NCBI GenBank assembly: GCA_003455235.1 | Contig: DMRT01000108.1 | Location: 1 to 6,375 of the forward strand | DNA from: Chitinophagaceae bacterium | GTDB taxonomy: Bacteria; Bacteroidota; Bacteroidia; Chitinophagales; Chitinophagaceae | Length of the DNA: 6,375 nucleotides | Direction: 5' to 3' | Part shown: one piece after another, positions 1 through 5,979 of the stretch | Numbering within the stretch: position 1 is the stretch's first letter | How the letters are laid out: each line of letters begins with the position of its first letter | Made by a program: the position numbers and the translations under genes | Notes under the pieces: generated by a model | Databases searched by the model: none | What the model saw: only the letters and a program-made list of their open reading frames with translations | What the model was told of the DNA's origin: nothing

Positions 1-446
1 ACACCGTCGGCAACACCCGTGGTTTTGTTAAAAGACCTGAGCCTTCCATTTACAAATACAATGAATTGCGTTGGTCCAACGGCTCCCTGGTTGTCGGGAG
101 GAAATGCATTTGTATCATCTGGTCCTGTGGCGCCATTAAAACTGGTGCTGGGTGTTTGAGCAGCGTTGTTTGAAACCGGCGGATTAAGGCCTTGGGGGGC
201 CGGATAACTTGAAACAGCCGGTGCCAGCGGGTTCTGCGGTAAGTTCTTCCTGCTGGGATATTCCCTTTCTCCCCGGTCAATCAACCGTGCAGGATAATTT
301 TTGGCCCGCTCCATTATAGCTGCCGTGGTTTCTGTTTTTACTGGACGTACTTCCAGCACTTTAGATGCGGGAATCTGGGCAAAAGAGGAGGCAGAGGAAG
401 CAAGAATGCTGGCAGCAGCAATAAGTAGACGATTGATCTTATTCAT
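1..446 (-). CDS. Secreted protein of unknown function, N-terminal part (3' end outside window)
   Basis: The frame is open from ATG at 446 to the left edge, giving 148 complete codons and no stop, so the gene is truncated by the window. Residues 1-23 form a clear type I signal peptide: MNKINR, then an Ala/Leu/Ile/Ser-rich core, ending SFA before Gln24. Residues about 62-100 are rich in Pro, Asn, Ala and Ser and look like an unstructured linker. After it comes DDTNAFPPDNQGAVGP (110-125), followed by TQFIVFVNGRLRSFNKTTG (126-144). From memory, the PPD-x-x-GAVGP block and a following 'VNG...F.KTTG' strand occur near the start of the folded part of large secreted Bacteroidota proteins, often with later Ig/PKD-like or sorting domains. 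None of those later domains is visible here, so no function is assigned. There is no Shine-Dalgarno before the ATG (minus-strand sequence ACATAAACCGAGACC). The gene may be expressed separately from the operon at 4598-618, because 171 bp separate them. Confidence 0.85.
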   Translation of the reverse strand, partial: MNKINRLLIAAASILASSASSFAQIPASKVLEVRPVKTETTAAIMERAKNYPARLIDRGEREYPSRKNLPQNPLAPAVSSYPAPQGLNPPVSNNAAQTPSTSFNGATGPDDTNAFPPDNQGAVGPTQFIVFVNGRLRSFNKTTGVADG

Positions 447-538
447 GGTCTCGGTTTATGTAATGAATAGCTAAGCAGTGAAATGCCGGAATTCAGGGGG
501 TGGGGATGGACTGGAAATGCAGTGATGATTTCCTGTTG

Positions 539-546
539 TAAAGATA
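539..546 (-). promoter_or_regulatory. Possible Bacteroidota -7 element upstream of the secreted-protein gene
   Basis: The minus strand reads TATCTTTA, one mismatch from TAnnTTTG, about 92 bp upstream of the ATG at 446. I find no convincing TTTG element at the expected distance further upstream, so the call is weak. The rest of the 447-617 gap shows no gene, only the A-rich plus-strand tract at 594-606. Confidence 0.2.
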
Positions 547-617
547 GATAAGTACTGGCGAAATTCTTGTTCCGCTGTGAATTTGTTATGCACAAAAAAA
601 GAAAAATTCAGTTGCCT

Positions 618-2594
618 CTACGGCGATGTTTTCTTTTTAATCACCACCTGTTCATTCAGTTTCTCAAACATCTTTTTATGAAACTCCCTGAAGTCGGCAT
701 AACTGTCTGCACCATAAAAATTGCGTTTGAATTCCACGGTGATGCGGATGTTAAGCAGGTTGCCATCGGCATTTACGGTACGGGTGAAAAGGATGCCCCG
801 GTCAGGGGTCGAAAAGGTGGTGGTTTCCGGGAGTCCGTCAAATACATAATCAGCCGGGATGGTGAAATTTCCAAAGAGGTTGTAATCCTGTTGAATGCCA
901 AAGTCAACATCCGAAAACCGTTTCTCGGCAATGAAATGATTTTTGTCAAGGTCCGAAAAAAGATTCACGGTAAAATAACGGTAATTACCCGAGCTGTTCA
1001 GTGAGGTACTGAATTTAATCTTCTGTTCCAGCGGCAGGGAGTCGGCCGTAGCATTATTGATGCTGATGTCTTCCACTTTTACGGAAGGGTAGGGTTTATA
1101 AAAATAGTCATCTTTGAATTTGCCGGGATTGCTTGCCAGTTCTTCGCAGCGCTGCACCCGGGCATAGTCGTAACAGTTCACCAGGCAATTGCCTTTCATG
1201 TTGCCTTCTGCATCAATTTCTCCCTGTACGGCGGCCGTTACTTTATAATGGTATTTACCGGAAAGGATCTCTTTCCACCGGCCCGTTTCACCTTCCACAA
1301 TAAAACCATTGGTATTCACCACCTGTTCGGGTGTAAGTTTATAATGAATGATGCGGTTGGTGGCATCCAGTATAAAATAGCCTTCTTTGATGGTTACATA
1401 GGCCATCAGGCTGTTGAACTGTTCGGTATTGGGATAATTGGTGAGGGTAAGTCCGTTGCTCCGGGTGCTCAGCAGCACCGGAGATGCTTTCAGTCCTGCG
1501 TCGTTGAGCAGGCTGATCAGCAGCAGGTTGATGTCGGCCTGGTTGCCGGTTTTGGTTTCCCATGTTTTCACAATACCGGCATCGGCAAAAATGCCGTCCT
1601 CATCATTCCAGGTAAGGTTGCGGCGGAGGTATTCGTATACAAAGCGCATCCGTTGTTCGGGGTCAGTAATGGCCCTGGCTTCTGCCAGCAGCGAAGCCGT
1701 GCCGGGCACAGGTGTTTCCAGCTGCTTACCGAAACTTTCGCTTTTCTTCAGCGATGCAACAATATCCGCCCACTTGGTGCGCCGGTCGTCGGTACGGTCG
1801 CCGTAATCGATCTGCATCAGGTGAAATTCGATGCGTTGCAGGTAATCACGAACGGCGCCCATAAACGGTTCCTCTTTTATGCCCACGAGGTTGCGCATGA
1901 TATACTGGCTGGTGAGTACGGGTGTTTCAATATATCCTTCCGAGAGAGAAATGCTTTTGGTGGTTACTTCCTGTTTGTCTTCGATGGAATCGGTAATGTT
2001 GGGCTGGATGGAAAAACGGAACATCTGCGGGATCTCCAGTTTGTACTCGCTGTAGCGAACCGGGATGCGGCGCTGGAAATACCAGTCGTTCAGGCTGATG
2101 GTTTCCGATTCCATGCTGTAACTGTATTCTATAATGCTTCCCACTTTCACTTCCGGAAAAGTGATGATCATGGAAGAGTAATCAGCATCCAGCCGTTTGG
2201 CATAGATGGATGATTTTTTTACTTCGGTGGCCTGCACTTTTCCGGCGGCGTCCAGGTTGTAAGTGCTGGCATTCAGTTTCAGGATCCGTTGTTCGTTGTT
2301 GCGGGTGTAATAGGGGATGCGTACATCGGCATACGGCATACCGCTTTCTTTCAGGATCTTGATCCGGATGCGGCGTTCAAAAACCGTTTTAAATGCCGAA
2401 AAGCCAACCGTGCCGCGGTCGTAATAGGTATGCCCGTAGTCAATGAGTACCAGGGCGCCGGCTCCCTTATCAAAATCGCAGTCGGTGAGCAGCAGGTCGG
2501 CCTTATCCACCTTGCCGAATCCCGGCAGCCCTTTTTGAGCCCGGGTTCCCTGCACGAGTGCCAGCATCAATACTACAGTAACTATACGCTTCAT
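618..2594 (-). CDS. Exported DUF3857 / degenerate transglutaminase-like protein (paralogue 2 of the tandem pair)
   Basis: 658 residues with ATG at 2594 and TAG at 618. Residues 1-19 are a signal peptide ending TRA before Gln20 with no lipobox, so the product should be periplasmic or exported. Residues about 60-230 match DUF3857 as I know it: FERRIRIKIL at 72-81, FPEVKVGSIIEYSYSME at 146-162, IPVRYSEY at 177-184. Residues about 280-415 are transglutaminase-like: LTWNDEDGIF at 327-336, TGNQADINLLL at 349-359, FNSLMAYV at 393-400, LDAT at 409-412. The C-terminal 430-650 is a beta-rich DUF3858-like region. Where active family members carry Cys there is Gln352, and where they carry His there is Ser395; only Asp410 of the triad remains. 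A transglutaminase or protease reaction is therefore unlikely, and a binding or scaffold role is an inference. The gene starts 24 bp after the stop of its paralogue and is probably co-transcribed with it. There is no Shine-Dalgarno. Substrate and pathway are unknown. Confidence 0.9.
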   Translation of the reverse strand: MKRIVTVVLMLALVQGTRAQKGLPGFGKVDKADLLLTDCDFDKGAGALVLIDYGHTYYDRGTVGFSAFKTVFERRIRIKILKESGMPYADVRIPYYTRNNEQRILKLNASTYNLDAAGKVQATEVKKSSIYAKRLDADYSSMIITFPEVKVGSIIEYSYSMESETISLNDWYFQRRIPVRYSEYKLEIPQMFRFSIQPNITDSIEDKQEVTTKSISLSEGYIETPVLTSQYIMRNLVGIKEEPFMGAVRDYLQRIEFHLMQIDYGDRTDDRRTKWADIVASLKKSESFGKQLETPVPGTASLLAEARAITDPEQRMRFVYEYLRRNLTWNDEDGIFADAGIVKTWETKTGNQADINLLLISLLNDAGLKASPVLLSTRSNGLTLTNYPNTEQFNSLMAYVTIKEGYFILDATNRIIHYKLTPEQVVNTNGFIVEGETGRWKEILSGKYHYKVTAAVQGEIDAEGNMKGNCLVNCYDYARVQRCEELASNPGKFKDDYFYKPYPSVKVEDISINNATADSLPLEQKIKFSTSLNSSGNYRYFTVNLFSDLDKNHFIAEKRFSDVDFGIQQDYNLFGNFTIPADYVFDGLPETTTFSTPDRGILFTRTVNADGNLLNIRITVEFKRNFYGADSYADFREFHKKMFEKLNEQVVIKKKTSP

Positions 2595-2618
2595 ACGGAA
2601 TCTGTTTAAGGACTTCGG

Positions 2619-4598
2619 TTATTTCTTTTTCATGATGATCTGTTCGTCCAGCGCCGCCGACAGTTTTTTGTAATACTCCCTGAACTCGGGATAATCCGCC
2701 ACCGGGTAATACGAATTTTTAAACTCCAGCGTCATGCGCACATTCAGCACATTGCCGCTTGCATTAATGAACCGGTTAAATACAATGCTCTTGTCGGGCA
2801 TCAGCAGTGAAATGTTTTCGGGCAAGGCATCAAAGCTGTACCCGTCGGGAATGTTGTAGTTGCCCACGAGGATAAAATCCTGCAGGAACCCGTATTCAAT
2901 ATCCGATACCCGTTTCTCGGCAATGAAAGGATTCTTATCGAGTCCCGCAAACAGGTTCACCGGGAAATAGGTGTACTCACCCGACCGGTTCAGCACCGAA
3001 CTGAATTTTGCTTTCTGTTCCAGTGGCAGCGAGTCGGCATACACATTATTCACTTCCAGCTCTTCGAGGCTTATGGGTACGGCACCCTGCATGAAATATT
3101 GTTTTTTAAATTCGTCTTTGTTCTTTGCCCAGGCTTTGCACCGTTCTTTTTTTGAATAGCCCGAACTGTTCACCGTAACCTCGCCCGTCATTTTACCATT
3201 CATATCAATTTCGGCATGTACGGCCGAAAATATTTTGTATTTGTTTTTATCATCCAGCACCTCCAGCCATTTGCCGCTTTCGCCCTGTACCAGGAAGCCG
3301 TTGGTGTTCACTACTTCTTCCGGAATCAACAGGTGGCTGCCCGATTTATCAGTGGCATCCAGTATGTAATACCGGTTGCCGATGGCCACATGTGCCATCA
3401 CCATGTTGAACTGGTCCATTCCCGGGTACATGGTATTCACCAGCCCGTTTTTGCGGGTGCTGAATAAAATGGGATCTGCCTTCACTTTTACCTGGTTCAG
3501 AAAATTGATGAGCAGGAGATTGATGTCGGCGCTGTTGCCGGTTTTGGCGGCGTATGCTTTTTCCACACCATCGTACGATACAATGGTTTCCTGGTCATCC
3601 CAGGTCATGTGTTCCTTCACGTATTGAAAAACGGTTTTCATCCTGGCCAGCGGATCGGGAATGGCTTTCCATTGTTCAAAAAGATCGATGGTACGGGGGA
3701 GTTGCTTTTCCAGCTGCTGCCCGAAATATTCCGATTTCTTCAATCCTTCCACCACCTGCGTCCATGAGGTTTGGAGGTCCACGATGTCATTGTTGTACAC
3801 TTCCACCTGGGTAAGCAGGAATTCGATGCGCTGCCGGTAATCATTCATCGATCCCATGTAGGGTTCATCCCGCAGCGCCACCAGGTTCTGCATGCTGTAA
3901 AATTTTTTGATGGTGGTTTCCCGTACGCCGGTGGAAGGGTTCAATTCGCCGGCGCCCCGGGCTTCTTCGCTCCGGGTTTGCATGGGGTCGGTAACCATGG
4001 GGTTTACCTTGAAGTGAAGAAATGAAGGAATGCTCACTTCATATTCGCTGTACTTAACCGGGATATTGTCCTGGAAATTCCAGTCGTTGATGTGCAGGGC
4101 AGGCCCGCGTTCCATGGTATAAGCGTATTCAATCACGCTGCCCACTTTCACTTCGGGGAAGGCAATGATCATTTCGCTGATGCCGGCGTTGATGCTTTTT
4201 TTATAGATGGAACTTTTGCTCACTTTCGTGGTTTTCACATTTCCCGCATCGTCGAGGTTGTAGGTCCAGGCTTCCATTTTGGTGATCTCCTCGTAATCGC
4301 TGTACGACATATAGGGGATAACGACATTGGCCTTCGATAGCCCTTTTTCCTTGAGCACTTTAATACGTACCCTGCGTTCATATACGGTTCCGAAACCGGA
4401 AAGATTGCGCAGGATATAGGCATAGGTTACCTTGCCCCAGTCGATCAGCTTTACTGCTTCGGCACCCTTGTCAAAATCACAATCGGTCATCTGCAGATCG
4501 GCTTTGTCAATTTTGCCCGGTTCGGGAAATCCTTTTTGCGCAACACACAGCGTTGTACTCAGCAGGAAGAGGGTGGCGGTAAACAGGGCACATCGCAT
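2619..4598 (-). CDS. Exported DUF3857 / degenerate transglutaminase-like protein (paralogue 1, first gene of the pair)
   Basis: 659 residues with ATG at 4598 and TAA at 2619. The signal peptide is residues 1-20, ending CVA before Gln21. Cys18 lies in the signal peptide but not in a lipobox context. DUF3857 covers about 60-235 (YERRVRIKVL at 73-82, FPEVKVGSVIEYAYTME at 147-163, IPVKYSEY at 179-186). The transglutaminase-like region is about 280-420 (MTWDDQETIV at 331-340, TGNSADINLLL at 353-363, FNMVMAHV at 397-404, LDAT at 413-416), followed by a beta-rich C-terminal region. The catalytic Cys position holds Ser356 and the His position holds Met399; Asp414 remains. Over 63 ungapped residues of this domain (354-416 here, 350-412 in the neighbour) 38 are identical, so the two genes are duplicates. 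Residues about 205-228 (Glu/Arg/Gly-rich) are the most divergent part. It is probably the first gene of a two-gene operon reading from the 4599-4678 gap. No molecular function can be assigned. Confidence 0.9.
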   Translation of the reverse strand: MRCALFTATLFLLSTTLCVAQKGFPEPGKIDKADLQMTDCDFDKGAEAVKLIDWGKVTYAYILRNLSGFGTVYERRVRIKVLKEKGLSKANVVIPYMSYSDYEEITKMEAWTYNLDDAGNVKTTKVSKSSIYKKSINAGISEMIIAFPEVKVGSVIEYAYTMERGPALHINDWNFQDNIPVKYSEYEVSIPSFLHFKVNPMVTDPMQTRSEEARGAGELNPSTGVRETTIKKFYSMQNLVALRDEPYMGSMNDYRQRIEFLLTQVEVYNNDIVDLQTSWTQVVEGLKKSEYFGQQLEKQLPRTIDLFEQWKAIPDPLARMKTVFQYVKEHMTWDDQETIVSYDGVEKAYAAKTGNSADINLLLINFLNQVKVKADPILFSTRKNGLVNTMYPGMDQFNMVMAHVAIGNRYYILDATDKSGSHLLIPEEVVNTNGFLVQGESGKWLEVLDDKNKYKIFSAVHAEIDMNGKMTGEVTVNSSGYSKKERCKAWAKNKDEFKKQYFMQGAVPISLEELEVNNVYADSLPLEQKAKFSSVLNRSGEYTYFPVNLFAGLDKNPFIAEKRVSDIEYGFLQDFILVGNYNIPDGYSFDALPENISLLMPDKSIVFNRFINASGNVLNVRMTLEFKNSYYPVADYPEFREYYKKLSAALDEQIIMKKK

Positions 4599-4614
4599 AC
4601 AGGGAATGTTTCAG

Positions 4615-4644
4615 CTAATATAATAAAAAGGAGTTTTGATAAAA
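4615..4644 (-). promoter_or_regulatory. Possible promoter of the DUF3857 gene pair
   Basis: The minus strand carries TATATTAG (4622-4615), one mismatch from TAnnTTTG. A TTTT element at 4644-4641, in the place of the -33 TTTG, lies 18 nt upstream of it. The position, 17 nt before the ATG at 4598, is plausible, but the region is AT-rich and such matches arise by chance. Confidence 0.3.
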
Positions 4645-4645
4645 C
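4633..4645. repeat. Small inverted repeat midway between divergent genes
   Basis: GTTTT-GAT-AAAAC is a perfect 5-bp inverted repeat with a 3-nt centre. It sits at the middle of the 80-bp gap, its centre at 4639 being about 40 bp from each start codon. It overlaps the possible -33 elements on both strands. It could be an operator or just the symmetric pair of promoter elements; the arms are short and AT-rich. Confidence 0.35.
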
Positions 4646-4662
4646 AGTTAATTGTACTTTTA
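4635..4662 (+). promoter_or_regulatory. Possible promoter of the TraB/GumN-family gene
   Basis: TTTG at 4635-4638 is followed after 16 nt by TACTTTTA at 4655-4662, which matches the Bacteroidota TAnnTTTG element except for the last base. The spacing is slightly short. Transcription would start about 10 nt before the ATG at 4679, giving a very short leader. The assignment rests on pattern only. Confidence 0.35.
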
Positions 4663-4678
4663 AACATAAAATCACCCG

Positions 4679-5569
4679 ATGCGCTTTTTATTCTTCTTTT
4701 TCATCCTGCTGATAACAGGACCGCTGCAGGCACAGGAAGGCAGCCCGGTTAAAATCAATACCAACGACAACTCGCTGTTGTGGGAAGTGAGCGGCCGCGG
4801 ACTCTCAAAACCCAGTTATCTCTTTGGCACCTTTCACCTGCTTTGCCGGGACGATATTCAATTCGGCCCTGCATTGAAAACCGTGGTGGGTAATGCTTCG
4901 CTGCTGTACATGGAACTGGACATGGACGATCCGATGCTGATGCTGGGCGGACTTAGCCTGATGAACATGAAAGACGGGAAGAAGTTAAAAGACCTGCTTA
5001 CGGAAGCAGAATACAAACGGGTGGATGCGTATTTCAGGGATTCATTGAAGTCATCGCTTGAATTCCTGGGAAGCATGAAGCCCAAGGTGCTTACGTCGCT
5101 GATTTATCCCAAGCTGATGGCCTGTACCCCGGTAACGGGGGTGGAAGACCAGCTGGTGAAACTGGCGAAGGAATATAAAAAGGAAATACGCGGACTGGAA
5201 ACCATGGCCTTTCAATCATCGGTATTCGACAGTATTCCTTATGCCGAACAGGCAAAGGAATTGTTGAAAACGATCGACAGTCTGCCCAAATCAAAACTGT
5301 TGTTCGACTCGATGGTGCTGGCATACAAAAGCCAGAACATGCAGCTGATCGAGCGCATGCTTACTGATGATGAGTATGGCATGGAAAGCAACCAGGATAT
5401 ATTGCTGTATAAACGCAATAAGAACTGGGTGGAGCAGCTGAAGGTTATTATGAAAACGGATGCGGTATTTGTTGCCGTGGGGGCCGGTCACCTCCCCGGT
5501 AAAGACGGATTGATTGGCCTGCTGCGTAAAGAAGGATATACGGTGAGGCCGGTGGAGAATAAAGAATGA
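4679..5569 (+). CDS. Exported TraB/GumN-family protein (Tiki-like fold)
   Basis: 296 residues, about the normal length for stand-alone bacterial TraB/PrgY/GumN proteins. Residues 1-18 are a signal peptide with a striking Phe/Leu/Ile core, cut before Gln19, so the product is periplasmic or exported. Family hallmarks are present. SLLWEVSG at 32-39 leads into SYLFGTFH, with the first G-x-x-H at 50-53. LYMELDM at 76-82 contains the conserved acidic Glu79. GVEDQL is at 154-159 and GLETM at 172-176. RNKNWVEQL at 246-254 is the usual Arg-Asn-x-x-Trp segment. FVAVGAGHLPGKDGLIGLL at 264-282 contains the second G-x-x-H at 268-271. Two G-x-x-H motifs plus glutamates are the metal-ligand set of the related eukaryotic Tiki proteases, so metalloprotease activity is possible here but unproven for the bacterial branch. 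The gene is transcribed away from the DUF3857 pair across an 80-bp gap and converges on the DUF721 gene. There is no Shine-Dalgarno before the ATG. Confidence 0.92.
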   Translation: MRFLFFFFILLITGPLQAQEGSPVKINTNDNSLLWEVSGRGLSKPSYLFGTFHLLCRDDIQFGPALKTVVGNASLLYMELDMDDPMLMLGGLSLMNMKDGKKLKDLLTEAEYKRVDAYFRDSLKSSLEFLGSMKPKVLTSLIYPKLMACTPVTGVEDQLVKLAKEYKKEIRGLETMAFQSSVFDSIPYAEQAKELLKTIDSLPKSKLLFDSMVLAYKSQNMQLIERMLTDDEYGMESNQDILLYKRNKNWVEQLKVIMKTDAVFVAVGAGHLPGKDGLIGLLRKEGYTVRPVENKE

Positions 5570-5574
5570 TGCTT

Positions 5575-5603
5575 GTCATTCGTCATTAAGTCATTGGGTC
5601 ATT
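5575..5603. repeat. Short degenerate tandem repeat, four GTCATT units
   Basis: GTCATT occurs at 5575, 5582, 5590 and 5598, a period of 7-8 bp with the changes falling in the linker bases. It starts 6 bp after the TraB/GumN-family stop codon, in the 93-bp convergent gap. ATTCAG also occurs twice nearby (5642-5655). I see no strong terminator hairpin in this gap. Unit size and position suggest an intergenic microsatellite, not a CRISPR array or a protein site array. Confidence 0.7.
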
Positions 5604-5662
5604 CTGGTTACCATGTTGGGCAAAACAGATCAGGTATCCGGCATTCAGTATTCAGCACCTTC

Positions 5663-5944
5663 TTATTTAATAATCACTTCCTTCACCACTTTTTCTCCCA
5701 TGGCTTCGTTGATGCGTTCGATGATGGTTTCCTTTTGATACAGCAGCTCATTCTTTAAAGGAGCCACCGAGGTGGTGATGAACAGGGTGGAGTTGATGAT
5801 CTGTATCTTGTCGGTATACTTGGCAATGGTTTTGCCCATCAGTTCTTCCCAGATGTCTTCTATCCGCATGGCCTGTATGCCGCTCCGGAGACGGCTTTTC
5901 TGCAAAAACTGTTTGATGGCGTCTTGTAAGGAAATTTCTCCCAT
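5663..5944 (-). CDS. DUF721 / DciA-like protein, probable replicative helicase-loading factor
   Basis: 93 residues with ATG at 5944 and TAA at 5663. The whole protein is one DUF721 domain. An N-terminal helix (SLQDAIKQFLQKS, 5-17) precedes IWEELMGKTIAKYTDKI (31-47) with the family Trp32, Gly37 and Thr44. A strand segment (LFITTSV, 54-60), the helix around NELLYQKETIIERIN (65-79), and a Gly83-x-x-Val-Val-x-x-Val-Ile-Ile ending follow. DUF721 proteins include DciA, which interacts with the replicative helicase DnaB in bacteria lacking DnaC/DnaI loaders. That role is transferred by family, not shown here. The protein is a minimal form: it ends right after the domain and has no long tail. It lies 35 bp downstream of recF on the same strand, which supports a replication role and co-transcription. 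The start is preceded by TAACTACCTTTACCCT with no Shine-Dalgarno. Confidence 0.85.
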   Translation of the reverse strand: MGEISLQDAIKQFLQKSRLRSGIQAMRIEDIWEELMGKTIAKYTDKIQIINSTLFITTSVAPLKNELLYQKETIIERINEAMGEKVVKEVIIK

Positions 5945-5954
5945 AGGGTAAAGG

Positions 5955-5975
5955 TAGTTAATAGTTAATGGTTCA
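5955..5975. repeat. Three 7-bp tandem units between recF and the DUF721 gene
   Basis: TAGTTAA, TAGTTAA and TGGTTCA follow each other without gaps (5955-5961, 5962-5968, 5969-5975). They fill most of the 35-bp space between the recF stop and the DUF721 start. Read on the minus strand this is TGAACCATTAACTATTAACTA, so it would sit in the untranslated part of the shared transcript just upstream of the DUF721 start. Confidence 0.75.
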
Positions 5976-5979
5976 TGAT

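Noticed and set aside
50..280. 76-codon minus-strand frame
   Set aside because: It overlaps the secreted-protein gene in another frame. That gene has a signal peptide and continues to the window edge, while this frame looks like a random Arg/Pro-rich translation.
594..608. T-rich tract on the minus strand just after the 658-aa gene, as a possible terminator
   Set aside because: There is a run of Ts, but the only stem before it is about 3 bp (GCC/GGC) and overlaps the stop codon, too weak to call an intrinsic terminator.
1248..2213. 321-codon open frame on the plus strand, antisense to the 658-aa gene
   Set aside because: Its codons are in exact register with the minus-strand codons, so its stops would correspond to TTA, CTA and TCA in the real gene, which that gene rarely uses. 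The product shows no family motifs. The same explanation covers the plus frames at 567-1004, 3216-3467, 3771-4025 and 4092-4340.
4235..4423. Minus-strand 62-codon frame inside the 659-aa gene
   Set aside because: It lies wholly within a well-supported gene on the same strand in another frame and has no recognisable features.
4545..4598. Lipoprotein signal at Cys18 of the 659-aa protein
   Set aside because: The residues before the Cys (Ser-Thr-Thr-Leu) do not fit a lipobox, and a good signal peptidase I site (CVA before Gln21) follows at once; the paralogue has no Cys there.
5575..5603. Possible CRISPR-like or regulator-site array
   Set aside because: Units are only 6-8 bp with 1-2 bp between them, with no spacers and no dyad symmetry; a microrepeat explains it better.
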